Assembly (NCBI GenBank): GCA_021792815.1
Contig: JAJYTX010000191.1
Location: 1 to 6,084 of the forward strand
Direction: 5' to 3'
From: Pseudomonadota bacterium
GTDB lineage: Bacteria; Pseudomonadota; Gammaproteobacteria; Steroidobacterales; Steroidobacteraceae
DNA length: 6,084 nucleotides
The notes beneath the pieces were generated by a model. The model made no database searches. It was not told the origin of the DNA and saw nothing but the letters and a program-made list of their open reading frames with translations. The translations under genes were made by a program, and so were the position numbers. Below, one piece after another: positions 5,639 through 6,084 of this stretch (the first letter of the stretch is position 1; each line of letters opens with the position of its first letter).

Positions 5639-6084
5639 CTACAGCTCGATGATTTCCTTCGGGGTCTGGTGCAGGCAGCCGGAGGGGCCGTCCTGCTCGA
5701 TCAGGTAGACGTCGGTATTGTGGGCGAACACCCGCTCGGTGAGGATGCCGGGATGGCACACGATGGTCATGTGCTCCTCGAGTCGCATTTCCTCATCCTG
5801 CCGGATCAGGGGACGCTCGACCATGTCGTAGCCCATGCCATGCATGCTGAGACGCCGCTCCTGCGGCAGACCACGGCCGCGCAGATAGGCATTGTGCTGC
5901 TCGAAAATCTCCCGGCACGACGCCCCCGGCTGGAGCAGTTCCAGCGCTTTGGCCTGCGCCTCGAGCACCGCCGCCTGGGCCTCGCGCAGTTCCGCCGGCG
6001 CCCGCCCCAGCACGAAGATGCGCGACAGTTCCGTGTAAAAGCCGCCGGCGCCGTTGCACTCCACCAGGAGCGAGTACACGTCCC
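5639..6084 (-). CDS. M24-fold (creatinase/aminopeptidase P-like) protein, C-terminal part
   Basis: This is the last ~148 residues of a pita-bread-fold protein; the rest lies beyond the window end. The frame is open through 6082, so GTG at 6079 is not the start. Counting from it, recognisable family landmarks are the strand LLVECNGAGGFYTELSRIFVLG (4-25), an acidic/Ala-rich helix REAQAAVLEAQAKALELLQPG, the MHGMGYDMVERPL loop (79-91), HMTIVCHPGI (103-112), and the closing KEIIEL. Classical M24 metallopeptidases bind two metals with Asp, Asp, His, Glu, Glu. Aligned by eye with E. coli PepP, these are Glu7, Glu17, His80, His109 and Thr122 here, and the second catalytic histidine is Val87. It is therefore probably not an ordinary metallopeptidase. 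A metal-free creatinase-like amidinohydrolase, an ectoine-hydrolase-like enzyme or a family of unknown function are alternatives. It precedes the isochorismatase-like hydrolase on the same strand. Confidence 0.85.
   Translation of the reverse strand, partial: DVYSLLVECNGAGGFYTELSRIFVLGRAPAELREAQAAVLEAQAKALELLQPGASCREIFEQHNAYLRGRGLPQERRLSMHGMGYDMVERPLIRQDEEMRLEEHMTIVCHPGILTERVFAHNTDVYLIEQDGPSGCLHQTPKEIIEL

Noticed and set aside
5118..5759. Minus-strand open frame of 213 codons overlapping both the hydrolase and the M24-like gene
   Set aside because: It is out of frame with both well-supported genes and has Arg/Pro-rich composition; a shadow frame.

Overview
The window is GC-rich, densely coding DNA from a bacterium, most likely a proteobacterium. 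This rests on the high G+C at third codon positions, a c-di-GMP EAL protein, a multi-PAS hybrid histidine kinase of the 'SHDLRQPLQ' type, and proteobacterial-style metabolic genes. Nothing in the sequence fixes the genus. I found no RNA genes, CRISPR arrays, insertion sequences, phage genes or attachment sites. It reads as ordinary chromosome with a signalling part and a metabolic part.

Layout: positions 1-803 (+) hold the C-terminal part of an EAL-domain c-di-GMP phosphodiesterase. A few residues before the EAL domain look like the linker from an upstream GGDEF domain, so the whole protein was probably a GGDEF-EAL tandem. It converges on a 778-residue hybrid histidine kinase, 868-3204 (-), with PAS-PAS-PAS-HisKA-HATPase-receiver architecture; only 64 bp separate the two stop codons. 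A 327-bp gene-free stretch, 3205-3531, lies upstream of the kinase and carries a perfect 9+9 bp inverted repeat at 3317-3336, the best operator candidate in the window. Next come a DMT-superfamily (EamA) membrane transporter, 3532-4428 (-), with a TTG start behind a strong GGAGGT, and a cysteine hydrolase of the isochorismatase family, 4688-5371 (-). Last is the C-terminal end of an M24-fold (creatinase/aminopeptidase P-like) protein, 5639-6084 (-), cut by the window edge.

How they may work together: the three metabolic genes lie on one strand in the order M24 protein, isochorismatase-like hydrolase, exporter/permease. The gaps of about 260 bp argue against a tight single operon. The M24 protein has lost most of the classical metal ligands, so it is more likely a creatinase-like or otherwise non-peptidase hydrolase. 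Beside an isochorismatase-fold amidohydrolase, this suggests catabolism of a small C-N compound, but the substrate cannot be read from the sequence. The kinase has no adjacent response regulator of its own; its own receiver domain and the neighbouring EAL protein are the only signalling partners in view. I did not find a clearly novel system. The observations most worth checking are the degenerate M24 active site, its pairing with the cysteine hydrolase, and the palindrome upstream of the kinase.
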